Shown here piece after piece: positions 8,319 through 16,363 of a stretch of DNA of 16,804 nt. The notes under the pieces are model-generated. The model searched no databases. It was given only the letters and a program-made list of their open reading frames with translations, and was not told where the DNA came from. The stretch comes from Podochytrium sp. JEL0797 (lineage: Eukaryota > Chytridiomycota > Chytridiomycetes > Chytridiales > Chytriomycetaceae). The stretch covers positions 1-16,804 of the forward strand of contig JADGJG010000545.1 in assembly GCA_027596195.1 (NCBI GenBank). The letters run 5' to 3'. A program made the position numbers and the translations under genes. Position 1 is the first letter of the stretch. Every line of letters begins with the position of its first letter.

Positions 8319-8897
8319 TGAGCAACTCTCCCACGGCACCCGCAACCGCACGCAGCCGCACCCCTTCTTCCTCTCCATCGCCTTCCTCCGCCATCGGCTT
8401 GAGCGCGAGACTCAGCACCAGCCGCGCGCCGCTTCCAACCGCATTCGTGACCACGTCGAGAAGGTGGCTTCCGTACGCGTGCACCAGCGGGTCCGAGCGC
8501 GAACCCAACAGGGTTGAGATGGAGCATGTTTGTGAGAAGGCGGCGTGGTCGTTCTGGTCCGTGTATTTGCTGGCTGTGCGGTCGTAGGATGCTTCGATCT
8601 GGAGGGGAGAGCGGTGAGTGCGTGGATAGTTTGGCGAGTGAGTGGGTGGTTTGATGGGTGAGATGGTGAGTATGGAAGAGAGAGATGAAACTGGAAAGAG
8701 AAGGGAAGTAAACAAACCACTGTTCCGCCAATCTTTCCCACTTGCGACACAACCACAAACACTTTGCGCTCGGCAAACCGCATGCAGACGATATCCGTCG
8801 AGACTCCATTGACCAGCAGTGTTTGGTGATTGGTGTCCACAGGGAACGAGGCCTCGGCGGTTGTCGGGAGTGCGGGTGCTGTTTCTTCCAAAGTCAT
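8314..8897 (-). CDS. PSMG3: proteasome assembly chaperone 3 (PSMG3/PAC3-like)
   Basis: PSMG3 acts with PSMG4 as a chaperone in assembling the alpha-ring of the 20S proteasome. Two exons, 8897-8718 (60 codons) and 8598-8314 (94 codons plus stop), join in phase 0 across a 119-nt intron (GTTTGT to CTCCAG), giving 154 residues. Human PSMG3 is 122. The N-terminal part has the family core: LLVNGVSTDIVCMRF, then FVVVSQVGKIGG, matching the human pattern of V-G-V-x-T-x-V-x-C followed by VVVTQFGKMG. Exon 2 contains LLGSRSDPLVHAYGSHLLD, matching LLG-DEPLIHVFA-NLV, and ends in a helical ALKPMAE...AVGELLK. An extra N-terminal 20 residues rich in Ala, Thr and Pro are not typical. The AIP1 gene ends 174 bp upstream on the same strand. 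Confidence 0.85.
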
Positions 8898-8993
8898 TGA
8901 TTTTTTTTCGCAAAAGCGTTTTGGGCGAAGCGCAGCCTTCTCCCATCCTTCTCCACCCCTTTCTCCGCCTCGCTTCACCATGAAAAGTTCATA

Positions 8994-8999
8994 TTTATT
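8994..8999 (-). terminator. AATAAA signal for the AIP1 gene
   Basis: AATAAA on the minus strand, about 72 nt after the AIP1 stop codon and 97 bp before the PSMG3 start codon. Confidence 0.5.
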
Positions 9000-9070
9000 T
9001 CCACAGCCAGAAACCTCTCCCAAAAACACAACACACAAAACAAAACACAACCCAACCTCAATCACCAACA

Positions 9071-11399
9071 TCAATGGTGCGCAACCTTCCACACCTTAAT
9101 ACCCCCATCCTGCCCCACACTCACCACCGTCTCATTATCCAAAAACTTGGCCGAATTGACCCCCTCCAAATGCGCCTGCTTAATTGCCACATGCTTCGTC
9201 GGCTTCTCCACACTCCACACCTCCACATTCGTATCCAACCCAGCACTCACGGCGTGCATCGAGTCAGGGCTCCACGCGATTGAATTCACGCGCGCGTTGT
9301 GAAACATCCATTGCGTGATTTTGACTGTGTAGTCGGATGTGTTGAAGACGAGGATCATGCGGTCCTTGTCGGCGCTCGCGAGCATGGTACCGTCCGGAGA
9401 GTAGGCAAGAGAGGTGATGATTCCGCGGTTTTTGTCGGTTTGTTGTAGGAGGTGGAGGTCCGTGTTGAAAATGTGGACGCGTCTCTCCTGTTGTGGGGTG
9501 CGGGGTTGTGTTGGAAAAGAGGTCGCCGCAGCAGAATCAAATTAGAGAAAGTTATACCTCGTCACCAATGGCGATTTCGGAGCAAGATGGGTTCAAAGCC
9601 ACGCAGGTGGGGACCCAGTCGACTGAGAGAGACGCCGTTTGGGCGCCGTTCTTGGTGACGGAAATGTTTCCAGTTCCAGTGACGACAACGGTAAGTCCGT
9701 TGCGCGAGTCGACGCCGACAGGGATTCCATTCGTGCCGGTGGACGCGGAGCTGTTTACGGTGTCAAGTCAGAAAAGGTCTTAGGTGACTCACAAATTACA
9801 AACACAACAAAACCTGAAAGTTTTGGTCGCGTCCTCGATGGATCTCACAGTGTCGTCCATTCCGATCGAAACAACTTTTCCGCTGCTTTCGGCAACGAGT
9901 CCCTTGACCTGGTTCGAGTGACCGGTCCCGCTGACGGCGTGGTGGGCCAGTTTTCCGTTGTTCAAGCTCCAGGCGTGAATCTGTCCATCGTAGGAGCCCG
10001 TGTAGAAGGTCTTTGATTCAGAGATGGTGGCCAAAGCCGTAATTGCTTTTTGGTGACCCTGTTTGAATTTCGCGGGTCAGACACGAAAAAGACACTGCCA
10101 AATACACGAAAACACACCTTCACAATCTTGACTGGAGCAACGCTTCCCTTCTCAAAGTAGTTGATGTCTCCACTCAAACTCAACGACACCATGTACTCTC
10201 CCTGCCACAAACAGCCCACTTGCTGGCTCTCAACGTCACTTCCAACCACAAACGTGTGCTCAAGAGCACGCGACTTGATGTCCCACATTTTCACAGTTCC
10301 ATCCGAAGAGCACGACAAAAGGTGCGATCCGTCCTTGTTGAACGACACGCTAAAGATTCCACCCGTGTGTGCGTTTCCGTTCGCGATGGAGGCGTCCACG
10401 AGTTCGCCTTGCTTCTCGCCCGTCTTTCCATCGTAGATGTAGAGCTTGGCGTCCATTCCCGCAGACACGAAAATGTCGTTGGCGGTGTTGGGGGAGTATC
10501 GAACGCATTGGACAAAGCGCGAATGGTCCGTCAAGGATTTCTCGAATTTGAAGGGAACACCCGGGTAGAAGTTGACGCTCATGTCGTCAGAGCACGTGGC
10601 TGCGCGGAATGGGCGGGAAGGACGCTGGGATACGGCGTTCACCGTTTTGGAATGGCCGCTCATTTCTCCAACCGACGATCCCTGGTGTTTTACCTGAAAT
10701 CAAACCGCGAACAGAGCATCCGAGACTACTTACGGAATCAAACAAAAAGGCATGCGCGAAGCGGTCCTTTCCTTCTCCCACAGCAACGATCCTCTTGCTC
10801 TCGAAACACCACGCGAGGTCATTGATTCTTCCCGCCAGCGCACGGGTCTCGTTCTTGAGAATGTGTTCGGCATTCACCGTGTCCCACACGCGGATGTTTC
10901 CGCGTTCGTCTGAATTTCGGTGTTGAATGGAGGGTCAGGGGGTGGATTTGGCGGGGGAGGGGTGGATGTTTGAAATTGAGTCATTCGATCACCTCCAGAC
11001 GCAATGTAGAAACCGCTGGGCGAATAGCGGGCAACAGTAGCAGGGGCAGTGTGTTCGGTGTAGCTGGACGAGACAAACGGGTCCTGTGGGACGAACTTAA
11101 TTAGCAATTTGGATTCAAGAAACGATCCACTCCACCTTGATGTTTCGGATCACCACCGAGCGGCCATTGGTGTACAGAAAGTTTTCGCCCTTGGGATCCT
11201 CGCCGAGGTGCACGGCGTGGCCACGGGTGGTTGCGGGCTGCCAGTCAATCAAAATCGGTCACTTGCTGATCGGATGTGTAGTTCGAAGGGGAAATACCTG
11301 AGGGGCGATTGAGAACACTGGGTGGTGAACGAGTTAGTACGGGCAGTATCCGGTGCATGGGATGGGCAAATAAAAACACTCACGGAGTGATGCGGACAT
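9071..11399 (-). CDS. WDR1: actin-interacting protein 1 (WDR1/AIP1), WD40 repeat protein
   Basis: AIP1 works with cofilin to sever and disassemble actin filaments. It folds as two seven-bladed beta-propellers. Nine exons join in phase: 11399-11384, 11317-11298, 11237-11136, 11083-10993, 10909-10734, 10681-10118, 10058-9814, 9750-9558 and 9487-9071. The product is 607 residues, the usual size. Family landmarks appear in order: TTRGHAVHLGEDPKGENFLY, YTEHTAPATVARYSPSGFYI, RIVAVGEGKDRFAHAFLFD, PFKFEKSLTDHSRFVQCVRY, YIYDGKTGEKQGEL, QQVGCLWQGEYMVSLSLSG and VALNPSCSEIAIGDE. The last blade ends in GGIKVWKVAHH. The first two coding exons are only 16 and 20 nt. Introns are 52-83 nt; introns 3 and 5 each offer two in-frame acceptors 12 nt apart. 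Confidence 0.96.
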
Positions 11400-11431
11400 T
11401 CTTTTCACCAATTTTTTAGCTCACAAAAAAC
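11400..11431. promoter_or_regulatory. 32-bp divergent promoter/5' region between AIP1 and ARL3
   Basis: Only 32 bp separate the two divergent start codons. The stretch is AT-rich with T and A tracts and no clear TATA box. Either both 5' UTRs are extremely short, or transcription of each starts inside the other gene. Confidence 0.6.
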
Positions 11432-12139
11432 ATGTCCTTTCTCACAGACGGCCTCTTCTCGCTTCTCCGCAGATTCCGACGCGAAAGCGACAAACAAGCG
11501 CGTTTCTTGATCCTCGGCTTGGACAATGCTGGAAAGACTAGCATTCTCAAGAGACTTGCCCAGGAGGATATTGTTGAAGTGAAGCCCACGCTTGGTATTC
11601 TTGGCGATCGCTGCCCTTCTTTCTTTAACTCAATACCCTCTAGGATTCAACATCAAGTCAGTCACGCAAGACAACGTCAAGATGAATCTCTGGGATATCG
11701 GAGGCAAGCAACTCGCGCGCGCGTCAAAAAAAATAATTGTCAACTGATCGCAAACACAACCCAGGCCAGAAATCCATTCGACCGTATTGGAGAAACTATT
11801 TTGACGATACGAATGTATTGATCTACGTGATTGACAGCTCTGATCGCGTTCGTTTGGAAGAAACGGGTCTCGAATTGAATCAATTGCTCGAAGACATGAA
11901 GTTGGCGGAAGTCCCTTTGCTTGTGTTTGCAAACAAGCAAGATGTCGTGAATGCGATTCCTGGGGATGAGGTTTGCAATTGTTTGCAATGCGATACTTAT
12001 TAATCTTGCGCGTTAGATTGCGACCGGACTCAACTTGAATTCGATCCGCGATCGTCAATGGCAGATTCAAGCTTGTTCTGCTTTGTCCGGGAATGGAATC
12101 TCTGAGGGAATCGAATGGGCCATGAAGATGTGCAAATAA
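11432..12139 (+). CDS. ARL3: ARL3, ADP-ribosylation factor-like GTPase of cilia
   Basis: ARL3-GTP releases lipidated cargo from UNC119 and PDE6-delta into cilia. Four exons join in phase: 11432-11594, 11644-11703, 11765-11970 and 12017-12139, giving 183 residues (human ARL3 has 182). The P-loop GLDNAGKT is at about 29-36. The switch II region reads [17 protein letters not shown], with the catalytic Gln and the ARL3-type IRPYWRNYF. The base-specifying loop is FANKQD, and the C-terminal part has [20 protein letters not shown], then SALSG. Intron 2 begins with GC, not GT. The N-terminus is an amphipathic helix with Ser, not Gly, at position 2, so N-myristoylation is not expected, consistent with ARL3. 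The stop codon lies inside AATAAA. Confidence 0.96.
11704..11764 (+). other. GC-AG intron in ARL3
   Basis: The only splice that keeps the conserved DIGGQ motif starts at GCAAGC after GGAG and ends at CCCAG (61 nt). Flanking GAG|GCAAG fits the usual GC-AG donor consensus. No GT donor nearby restores the frame. Confidence 0.8.
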
Positions 12140-12140
12140 A
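12135..12140 (+). terminator. AATAAA signal overlapping the ARL3 stop codon
   Basis: The gene ends ATG TGC AAA TAA AAG, so the TAA stop is part of AATAAA. A T-rich tract follows at 12148. The convergent carboxypeptidase gene ends 56 bp further on. Confidence 0.6.
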
Positions 12141-12194
12141 AGTTATCTTTTTTCTCAAGTCAACTCCAACTCGAAAATTCACAAACTGTGGATC

Positions 12195-13766
12195 TCAAAC
12201 TCCAATCAACTCACGAATCATTTTTCTCGTCGCCTCTGGTGCATTCATGGGACTCTGGTGCCCAGCCAACAACAACTCGACGCGTTTCAAGTTCTGGAAC
12301 TCGGTGGTGTATCCGACAACCGAATCCGCAATCTTCCACACTTGACGCGTCGCGGCCAGATATCCCTCCTGTCCCGCCCACTTCATACTCTCAATCCACT
12401 CGGTTTGCGAGAGAATCCCGTCTCTGAAATCAAACTGTCCCTGATACAGCAAAACCTTCAACAGAGTGTCTACTGCGCCAAACGCATCATGTTGATGCTC
12501 ATCCAACAAACTCGCAACGACACCCTTCATGGATTTCATCCCATCCTGCACCAACGCGTCCGCACAAGCTGTCTGCTCCGGCAAAAACTCAATCTCCACA
12601 GGAACATGCAACGCCGTCTTGACATCAACGCGATTCAAGAATCGGGTCATATCCGCCCACGAGTTTTGCACGCTGCCCTTGCGAATGTCATATGGATTGA
12701 TGTTCCCAGTGAACTCGTTGAAAGCCGCAAACAGCTTCTTTCGGGAAAGCGTGGCCGCCTCCCATTCGCGGTTGTGAAACTTTTCTACAGCATCCGCGGC
12801 CTGAGTCGTGAGATTTTGACCTTGTCTCGTGCCAATGAGACCCATCGCGAGTGCCAAGGGTGCGTGTGAACGGATTTGGGATTCCGGGTCCGTGAGTCCG
12901 TTTCCGATCGCGAGGCCGTGCAGGGGGATCTGGCGGTTGGAGGGGTCTTGCAGAGAAATGTTCTTGTTGTGGGCAATAATTCCACGAGCTATTGCTGGTA
13001 TAAACTTTCCAGCGTAAGATTCGCCTGTGAGGAATAGTTTGGCGGCGCGTTGCTCTGGAAAGAAGTCGTAGAATTCTTGCAGGAAGATAATTAAGTCGTG
13101 TGCGACGGCTTCTTGGTTTATCACGAAGCCGTTTTGGTAACTTGGTTGGTCCGAATCGGCAAGCCGAATTGGACCCGTGAAGTTGGTGAATCCGAGAACG
13201 CTGAACCCGGAACCCACGGGATTGTCGATAAACAGCATCGAGGCCTTGTCGTTCCATGTGCCGTTGTGGCGCGTAAGAGTGAGTTCGGGGGTCACGCGAA
13301 GGGGTCCCGTCTCGTAAAACAGTCCGATCATGCTGGACGAACCGGGTCCACCTTGCAGCCAGATGATAAGTGGAGGAATATGTCCGGTGGAGGGCTTGGT
13401 CTCGCAAGGAAAGAACCAAAAGAAGAGAGACGCCTTGCGTGGGGGAAGAAGGGGGTCTGTTGTGGCAGTGCTCGGCCATCCATCTGGGAATGTTCTGAAT
13501 TGAATCAACTTGCGTTAGCAGAGGAATTTCACTCTGAATCATATATGAATGTAAGTATATTACCTGACGTCAATGAGCCCAGAGAAACTTTCCATGAGGG
13601 GTTCTTCACCCTTGGCCCAAGGCAACGCCGTGTGGTCAACCAAAAAATCGGCTGCGGCTTGGGAGAATGCTGGCTTGATGGACGAAAATGGAGAGGGCAG
13701 AGAATGCTCGGCACAGAGGAGCAAGAGGCTGAACCAGACGGAGAGAGTCGCGACGGAGAAACCCAT
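12195..13766 (-). CDS. secreted serine carboxypeptidase (peptidase family S10, CPVL-like)
   Basis: S10 enzymes remove C-terminal residues from peptides in lysosomes, vacuoles or outside the cell. Two exons, 13766-13564 and 13494-12195, join in phase 2 across a 69-nt intron (GTAATA to ATTCAG), giving 500 residues. Residues 1-19 form a signal peptide (FSVATLSVWFSLLLLC core). The oxyanion-hole motif is WLQGGPGSSSMIGL. The catalytic triad is most likely S227 (TGESYAGKFIPA), D423 (YQGQFDF) and H480 (AGHQSPMNAP). The substrate-pocket motif IDNPVGSGFS is present. The His motif is GHQSP where most members have GHMVP. Several N-x-T/S sites fit a glycoprotein. The gene converges on ARL3 with a 55-bp gap; I see no AATAAA for it. 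Confidence 0.94.
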
Positions 13767-13991
13767 TTTTTAAGGCCCTTTTTTCGCCAAGTCGGCGGGG
13801 CAGTTGGGAAGTGATGCTGAACGCGACAAATGCTGCAACCCCTTGTCGAGAACTACTTTCTTTGGCATCGAAAGATAAAAAATTTAATCGTAATTTTTTC
13901 ACTTCATTTTGAATTGGTGGCAAATCCGAATCCCACCTTGTCACCCTTGAAATTATGCATTTTTTCACCAGACCTTCTGCAACCAAAAGCA
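13767..13991. other. intergenic stretch upstream of the carboxypeptidase gene
   Basis: Holds the presumed carboxypeptidase promoter (reading on the minus strand) with an AT-rich centre near 13870-13910. No gene or clear TATA box is seen. Confidence 0.4.
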
Positions 13992-13997
13992 TTTATT
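13992..13997 (-). terminator. AATAAA signal for the 14047-15260 gene
   Basis: AATAAA on the minus strand, about 50 nt downstream of the stop codon. Confidence 0.5.
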
Positions 13998-14046
13998 TGT
14001 CAATATCGAAAGGAGATTCGCGGCGAGTGGCTCAAGGCTGGCCAAT

Positions 14047-15260
14047 TCAACCACGCTTGGTATCGACAACAGCATCCTGCTCCCCTTCCTCCTCCTCCTC
14101 CTCCTCAACAACAACAACAACCTTGGCCTTGTTCCCCGACTTCCTCTGTGCCGCCGTTTCCGCTGCCGCGTTTGTCTTGGCCACCGCTGCCGCCTCGAGC
14201 GCCGCCCTGGTTGCCTGGGTGTACAAAAGACTACCAACAGCGTCGGCAGCATCGGCACCCATAACCAACACCCCGACCACGGGACAGATCTTGCTCGTGA
14301 GGGCCAGAGTGAGAGCCCAGAACGCCTTGTACACCTCCGAGTGCGTGGCCGTGGCGTAATCGTTGGCATCCAAGTCGCGATCGCAAGCACCCTTCGTGTT
14401 GATGTTGCGGATACACCAAGGGTTCCAGTTGCTGGGGAGGAGGAACAGAACTTGAGTCTGAATGGAGATGGCCATCAGAGCGTCAATGACTTGCTTCGTG
14501 GCCTCGTCGCGAGTTCCGGTGGCCGTGGGAGTGATAATCGTGGCCCCGTGGTCGCGGTAAACCTCCAAACATGCGGTCAAGCCGGACCCACAGTTGTTTG
14601 AGGTCACGCACGTATCCTTCTCGTTCCCGTGGTAGCCGTACACGGGGCACTTCATGTTGATGAATGCCGCCGTGTGGTTGAGATTGGGGTTGGACTTGGT
14701 GCCTTGGACGCAGTCGTCTTGGAACTCCAGAAGGAGGTCGTTGGCTTGGGGAGTTCCAATTCCGGTGGCGGGAATCCGACGGGCATCTTGGAAACTCACA
14801 GATTCGAGGATGGGGGAGGTGGTGTTGTTGATTTCCAGCGCATACAGCGTTGGAGAATCCATCTTTCGGTAGTGGGTGGTGGTGTGTCGACGGAGTTCTG
14901 TCCTGGAGTGGCGCGTTCCGGCAATACCGCGAGTCAGGTCGACAATGACAAGGTGACCCAAACCTGCAGAAGAGAAGAAAGTTAGTTTCATGCAATAAAA
15001 GATTGAGAATCGCGGAATGTTTGCGAAACCGCCGCAGCCTTCGAAAACGCAAACCACATACCTTCCGAGTCGGGATCATTTGGTGGTGGTTGATCAAAGC
15101 TTGCCCTGCCGTCTTGATTCGGGGCAAAAGAAGGTCCTCCTTTCTATTTGAGGTGTGCCTTATTAGCCAGAAGCAGGGGGGAGGAGGGGGGAGACGAAAC
15201 AGCACACACCTTCAGAGACGGATTGATGAGATCTTGATCATGCGGACGTTTCTTATTCAT
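14047..15260 (-). CDS. unidentified 349-residue protein with hydrophobic segments and acidic tail
   Basis: I do not recognise a family. Three coding exons, 15260-15210, 15143-15062 and 14963-14047, join in phase (introns of 66 and 98 nt with GTGTGT/AAATAG and GTATGT/CTGCAG ends). The N-terminus is basic and polar (MNKKRPHDQD) with no signal peptide. A Pro/Asp-rich stretch and then GLGHLVIVDLTRGIAG follow. The middle is rich in Cys, Asn and Thr (CPVYGYHG, CVTSNNCGSGLTACLEVY). Two hydrophobic stretches follow, ALMAISIQTQVLFLLP and about VYKAFWALTLALTSKICPVV. The C-terminus is an Ala-rich helix, a Val run, a Glu run and a polar end. A 5' UTR intron precedes the ATG, and the reading frame stays open upstream into the previous exon but without a Met. 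The exon structure supports a real gene. Confidence 0.65.
14082..14123. repeat. trinucleotide microsatellites encoding a Glu run and a Val run
   Basis: A CTC/CCT run at about 14082-14105 followed by CAA repeats at about 14106-14120. On the coding strand they encode consecutive Glu and Val residues, so length changes would stay in frame. Confidence 0.8.
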
Positions 15261-15271
15261 ATATGAGATCT

Positions 15272-15470
15272 CTGTTATATGAAAGAGAATGGTTAGTTTC
15301 GATACAAGACGAAATTGATGGGGAGAGAGGAAGGGAAGATGCGATCCAGACATGAGGACAGCAGCGACGCAACGAGGCGATCTGTGCACCCCGGATAATT
15401 CAATACGATCGCGGGGAACCCGAGGGGGGACGAGAGGTGCAAGCCACGGGGGGGCGTTGGGCTAACTCAC
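15272..15470 (-). other. probable 5' UTR intron of the 14047-15260 gene
   Basis: Donor GTGAGT after ATCAA, branch-like ACTAAC, pyrimidine tract and ATAACAG acceptor; 199 nt. The acceptor lies 11 nt upstream of the start codon. Confidence 0.55.
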
Positions 15471-15673
15471 TTGATATCGAAGTATGAGGTTTTTTTGTGT
15501 TGAGTTTTTCAGACTGGCTCGAGTTCTTCCGGGGGACGATCCACGCTTTTAATTCGCGGGACCACAGACTTTCGTACCAAAACCCATACAAAAATAAAAA
15601 CTCAACCCATGGCAGCAAATCGCTTCAACGGCTTGAAAGAGACGCATCGATGGTGTCGAAACTGGGGTGGTGT

Positions 15674-16123
15674 CTAGGTGGTGCCGTGCGGGCATCCTTT
15701 GTAACAACACGTTAGTACCCGAACTCGGCAAATACAAAAAAAAAAAACGAATTCGAGGTGTGCGGTTGAACCGTCCAACTCACCGCCACCGTGCATTCGC
15801 CTGCCCCAGCCAAAGTGAAGGGCTGATTTGCCATGCAGCTTGATTTCCTCAGTGATGGAGTTGGAAGAAGCCACCCATTTGCGCACCATCGCCGCGTTCA
15901 ACCCCTGGTAGTTTGCGATGAGTGCGGCCGCCCCGCGACCGCTGCGACTGGGTGACTGCGCCTTGAGGAGATCAGCCACGTCGGCCACAGCCTTCACAAT
16001 GCGCTGTTTGAACTGCAGGTTGTGCCCGAGGGATATTCGTGCGTGGTCGGAATTGTCAGCAAAAAAAAGTACAAAATGGATTTCAAATTCTTTATTCGGG
16101 GTGACAATGTGAATGCTCTCCAT
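15674..16123 (-). CDS. short protein with transposase-type helix-turn-helix (psq/pogo-like), possible element remnant
   Basis: Two exons, 16123-15784 and 15696-15674, join in phase 1 across an 87-nt intron (GTGAGT, branch TACTAAC, acceptor ACAAAG) and end at TAG, giving 120 residues. The intron has no stop codon, so an unspliced 149-residue reading is also open. The core reads FKQRIVKAVADVADLL, then GRGAAALIANYQGLN and AAMVRKWVASSNSI. The pattern of a helix, an A-x-x-IA segment and a x-V-RKW recognition helix is that of psq/pogo-type DNA-binding domains in DDE transposases. The following HFGWGRRMHGGG resembles the basic Gly-rich linker that usually precedes more DNA-binding or catalytic parts, which are missing here. 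It may be a transposon fragment or a captured DNA-binding domain. The family assignment is by pattern only. Confidence 0.45.
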   Translation of the reverse strand: MESIHIVTPNKEFEIHFVLFFADNSDHARISLGHNLQFKQRIVKAVADVADLLKAQSPSRSGRGAAALIANYQGLNAAMVRKWVASSNSITEEIKLHGKSALHFGWGRRMHGGGELDGSTAHLEFVFFFCICRVRVLTCCYKGCPHGTT

Positions 16124-16219
16124 ATAATGCGATTGGATGCGATTGCGTGAGACTCCAAGGAGACGGAAAAGATGCCGATGCCGAAAAAAAGATGAGTCAT
16201 CTATTTTTTTCTGAAGTCT

Positions 16220-16330
16220 GAAACGCTCTTCTTTTTCAAAAAACTCAATATATAAAAAAAGAAAAGGTTTGTTTTATACATAAAAACAAAGACACCTGAC
16301 AATTCCGAAACGCTCTTCTTTTTCAAAAAA
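16220..16330. repeat. pair of 24-bp direct repeats in AT-rich DNA
   Basis: gaaacgctcttctttttcaa followed by aaaa occurs at 16220-16243 and again at 16307-16330, 87 bp apart. The DNA between is AT-rich (TATATAAAAAAAG near 16249). No gene is evident between 16124 and 16363. Confidence 0.85.
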
Positions 16331-16363
16331 TACAGTAGCCTTTTCTGTGTTTTTTTTCTGTAG

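Noticed and set aside
13098..13814. A 238-codon open frame on the plus strand
   Set aside because: It lies antisense to the well-supported carboxypeptidase and its signal-peptide exon and has no recognisable protein features.
15674..15676. UAG reassigned to a sense codon
   Set aside because: The long conserved exons of AIP1, EDEM, carboxypeptidase and others contain no in-frame TAG, and nothing positively supports reassignment.
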